A DNA stretch of 64,000 nt. It comes from Argopecten irradians (taxonomy: Eukaryota > Mollusca > Bivalvia > Pectinida > Pectinidae). Within the stretch, counting starts at the first letter, position 1. Every line of letters starts with the position of its first letter. The position numbers were made by a program, and so were the translations under genes. A model generated the notes under the pieces. The model made no database searches. It saw only the letters and a program-made list of their open reading frames with translations, and had not been told where the DNA came from. The DNA lies in contig NC_091134.1 of NCBI RefSeq assembly GCF_041381155.1, positions 10,820,755 through 10,884,754 on the forward strand, read 5' to 3'. Positions 60,734 through 64,000 of this stretch are shown here, piece by piece.

Positions 60734-61460
60734 CTTTTCCTGTGGACTAGCACTAGCGGGTTACGATCTGGGCGCTGACATATTGCTATCCCGCATAAAA
60801 TATGTTTAGCGTGATCGTCAGCGCTTGTAACGCAGGGGGGTGTCTAAAATTAGTTGACTACACAAAATTAAACGATAACGGTGACGGAACCTGGAATTTT
60901 CACGTATTTGACAAAATCGTGTATCACAAATTTATACAAAAATGCCAGATATATGTACTATATTGGTATTACCTATTTACAAAACTACCCGGCATTCAGT
61001 ATTTTTTAGAAAAAAAATCTGAAGTAGCTTTTGATAGGTAATTGTATTCACCCAAGAAATTAATTTAAATTGTCTTCAAAGTTCATTCACGGTACATTGG
61101 GACTATGCAGTTCCATGAGTCAATGCACATTTATTTATTAGTCTAATCAATCAATATATTTAGGCTAATTCCGTAACTTTATCAGGATTCTGATAATGAT
61201 GTATCATAGAGTGGTCGCTTCATCCGGAAAAGTTAACAAAGTTGTAGGTTTTAACATTAGTATGTACTTCCGACGAAATATTAAAAAAACTATTATTCGA
61301 GTTGCTATATTTGATTGGATTATGCGAAATAAATTTAATCAATTTCTTTTTATCTATTTTAATGATTATGTGTTTTATTTATTTTTTCTGTGTAAAGGTA
61401 ATTTCGACCAATGAGCAGCAAGTATTAAAGAAATATCTATGACGCAAAGATGTAAACAAT
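60734..61460. promoter_or_regulatory. Candidate bidirectional promoter region
   Basis: This 727-bp interval separates the ELP5 start codon (minus) from the start of the next gene (plus). A CCAAT box (GACCAATGAG) lies about 50 bp upstream of the plus-strand ATG. No TATA box is evident. The head-to-head arrangement is inferred from the two gene models. Confidence 0.4.
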
Positions 61461-61590
61461 ATGGCGGATTCTTGTCGACCCGTTAGTCGTCATGGAAGAT
61501 ACCATGCCCCTGGTCGCAATGTGAACACAAGTAGTCGCTATACAGACGACATCCCTAGTTATTCCACCATCGATTATGTTGATCAAGAAG
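61461..61590 (+). CDS. First coding exon of an unidentified gene
   Basis: ATG in a good context (AATATGGCGGAT) opens 43 codons ending at a donor (GAAG|GTGAAT, phase 1). The peptide is hydrophilic and Arg/Ser/Tyr-rich: MADSCRPVSRHGRYHAPGRN then TDDIPSYSTIDYVDQE. It resembles the cytoplasmic N-terminus of a membrane protein (faintly like the acidic/TIDW region of CLC-3/5 channels), but this is not enough to name it. A phase-compatible second exon may start at 63538 (TTCCAG acceptor, NIHLYDTVCRGLHVDIDAMK), which is weak. The rest of the gene would run beyond the right edge. Confidence 0.5.
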
Positions 61591-62008
61591 GTGAATAAGA
61601 TAATTTGCTATACATGTTTTGTCACAGCAATGTCGCCTAGGTCAGACACTTCGAATTGAAAACATGTCGAGTTCAGTATTTTGGGGATTCTTGGACATGT
61701 CTTTGACGAATCCGGATTAACGTAATTGCAAGAAGTAATTGATGTTGCATTCTGTTTGCCCAATGACACACTTTTACATGATGTGTGCGCGGGTATCAAC
61801 AAATCGATGTTATTGACACATCAGTTATGGAATTGCCAACTTTTCTATTATGAATCAGGTTAAGTCCGGATTATCTTATGATCTTGTAATAGACAGAGTT
61901 GTATCGCTACTTGATTCGGTAGTATTAACATCATGATCAGATCCCTTCAGATTATATCTACCTGTATGTAGATTATGCAAAGCATTGTTAGTATGACATC
62001 TTTTCTAC

Positions 62009-62444
62009 TGTAGAAGAACAGGGAAAATACACATTCCTGTCAAGTGCCCCGACCAAGATTCGAACCCGGGTCTCCGGCGTGGATATCTAAGGCTCTACTG
62101 ACTGAGCCAAAGAAGCATGCTCCTTTACCTTAGTGACAGAGACCATATTTAACACTATTTACAAACCACACCGACCCTCTCCTTTTACACTTCTCCCCCT
62201 GTTATTCTTGAGATTTCCTAAATCTCAACCCCAGACTCTTTAACCATCTTCCATGGGTTATTTAGTTGGGCGCCAATGTAGAAGAACAGGGAAAATACAC
62301 ATTCCTGTCGAGTGCCCGACCAGGAATCGAACCCAGGTCTCCGGCGTGGAAATCCACGGTTCTACTGACTGAGCCAAAGAAGACTGAGTGACAGAGACCG
62401 TATTTAACACTATTTACAAACCACACCGACCCGCTCATTTTACA
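62009..62444 (-). mobile_element. Second TRIM with a tRNA-like sequence in its LTRs
   Basis: Direct repeats at 62009-62189 and 62277-62444 surround an 87-bp interior. On the minus strand each runs TGTAAAA to CTACA. The primer-binding-site-like TTGGCGCCCAAC (62265-62276) lies directly inside the 5' LTR, and a polypurine tract AACAGGGGGAGAAG precedes the 3' LTR. A tRNA-like A box (TGGCTCAGTCAGTAGA) and B box (GGTTCGAATC or GGTTCGATTC) lie in each LTR. The LTRs differ in length and at more sites than in the 40.2-kb element, so this copy is older. Non-coding, as TRIMs are. Confidence 0.8.
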
Positions 62445-64000
62445 CTAGAGCAATGGGGGGTATTATTGTCAGGTTAAGCATCTCCGGGATATAGCAAAGC
62501 CATGTCACACAGTTGACTTAAAAATGTGATATGGTTGTCTATACCATTATCCGTGTTCGTAACAGGTGCGTTCGTTTTCAGCGTTAATCGTGATAATAAG
62601 GGAGAATTTATTATTTGCACTTCTGTTTGAACGGAGGCAGTTATCGTCAAGTCTTTGTTATTTCACCTATTAAAAGTACATTTTCTCACCTTGTGCCACA
62701 TATGTGATTCATGTTAATATTGCATATACAATTTGAAGACAATATTGATATTTACTTGTTCTGGTATATTGATGACAGTTTAACTGTTACACATATTAAA
62801 TGTAGTAAAACCACAATTCACCTGACATATTTTGTTGACAGAGACTTCCTCAGGTAATTAATATATCATATAATGACTCCTTTCTTGCATTTATAAATAT
62901 ATTGGCAATGGATTGCCAGTTAATGTAGTTCTACATTCACACTTATTAAAAATAAATAGATGATTAAATTTCCAATGAAAATTTTTTAAGTAATATAAGT
63001 TAATAATTATGTTTATGTAAAATCATGTGCTCTGTTAAAGAAACATAGACCATGGTATATAGTTCTGATTACTAGTTCTGATATAAGCTTATATATTCTA
63101 TATCAATCCATTCAATGCATTCTGATCATGACTTCAGTAGTATTTTTCTTTACAAGATAACAACCTTCTGGACATCATGGCATATGGATTTGTCTTTAAT
63201 AATTATATTTTGTAACCCAAACCAAAATTTCCAGTTCTTTTGTCCTCTGGTGTAATTCATTCCTACGTAACGTTATTGCCCATATGATAATTTTCCTTTA
63301 GAGACATTCCATCTTTAAGTCATGAAATAAACAATTACAGAAAACATGATAAATTTAACATTAACTAGATATATATCTATTGACCTTTATTGTTTCTCAT
63401 AGACACTGTGGCCTTTTTTTCTTGATTGACGTTTAGAGTTGTCGGCCTTTGATATCCAATCAATGCTAGCATGTTTCAATTTTCAAATAACGTAAATTGT
63501 GATGAAATCTATATTATATATATATATTAATTCCAGTTATTTTCTATATAACTTTACAGACAAATATACATCTGTATGATACTGTTTGTCGTGGACTTCA
63601 TGTAGATATAGATGCAATGAAAGGTACAATACAACATTACATCAATGGTTTTTGTTAAAATGTGTTCCTGAATAAATGAACAAAAAGTTTTAATATAAAC
63701 ACTAATCCATAAAAAAAGAGTTGGATAGAGCCAACATTGTTAGTTTTCAAGGTTATTAGTGGGTTTTGCACTGGATATCCAAGGGTATGAAGGTTGATTG
63801 GAAAATAATGAAAATAAAAAAGTGACAACAATCACAACAGCTTCAGAACTTTGAAGAAGCTCCATACACAGCTGGAAGTGGTCGGCGATAAATAAATCAA
63901 AGAATCAACCACACTGAATCTGTTATGATTGTCATCACCTTTTGATAATCCAATAAGGGGCCAAAGTGTATACATCATCCCCCCCCCCCTTAATATCCAA
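62445..64000. other. Right flank, no firm gene
   Basis: AT-rich DNA, probably intron of the gene starting at 61461. A possible exon near 63538-63620 has acceptor and donor sites and an open frame. A 12-nt candidate micro-exon near 62843-62854 (GACAG|AGACTTCCTCAG|GTAA) keeps phase. Both are weak. A C10 run lies at 63979-63989. Confidence 0.35.

Overview
The window looks like nuclear DNA of a marine mollusc, most likely a bivalve. The reasons are AT-rich, intron-rich, short-exon genes, and the interspersed repeat beginning with a TAGCTCACCTGGCCC hairpin that is very common in oysters, scallops and mussels, with many hairpin MITEs and long minisatellites. No bacterial or viral gene blocks are present. 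Most open frames are short and uninformative. The genes below were found by joining exons through GT-AG sites whose phases agree.

Layout. 1-3.2 kb: hairpin repeats. 3.2-3.8 kb: first coding exon (minus) of a GPR157/cAMP-receptor-like GPCR, interrupted by a 29-bp minisatellite. 5.6-11.5 kb: four-exon secreted apple/PAN plus C-type lectin protein (minus). 11.5-20 kb: gene-poor DNA with an old internal duplication and MITEs. 20.0-20.25 kb: orphan terminal exon (minus). 20.5-21.4 kb: degenerate repeat. 21.75-29.43 kb: about 122 copies of a 63-bp satellite. 31.5-39.1 kb: five-exon gene (minus) for a 240-residue protein with a RHIM and a C-terminal death domain, the architecture of insect IMD and of a RIPK1 without its kinase. 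40.2-40.5 kb: a miniature LTR element (TRIM) whose LTRs contain a tRNA-like sequence. 40.5-44.4 kb: nested non-coding DNA transposons. 45-47.6 kb: MITE and a bivalve repeat. 48.1-52.8 kb: NUDT8-like CoA diphosphatase (plus, four exons). 54.1-60.7 kb: Elongator subunit ELP5 (minus, eight exons), convergent with NUDT8. 61.46 kb: first exon of an unidentified gene (plus), divergent from ELP5. 62.0-62.4 kb: a second tRNA-bearing TRIM.

The genes do not form one pathway. The lectin and the RHIM/death-domain adaptor both point to innate immunity. NUDT8 (mitochondrial CoA turnover) and ELP5 (tRNA wobble-uridine modification) are housekeeping genes whose introns are filled with minisatellites and MITEs. 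The most interesting items are the RHIM/death-domain gene with a long inverted repeat just after its stop, the two tRNA-carrying TRIMs, the tandem multiplication of the NUDT8 exon 1 splice donor, and the minisatellite inside the GPCR reading frame. All gene models come from reading the sequence by eye; no database search or transcript data was available.
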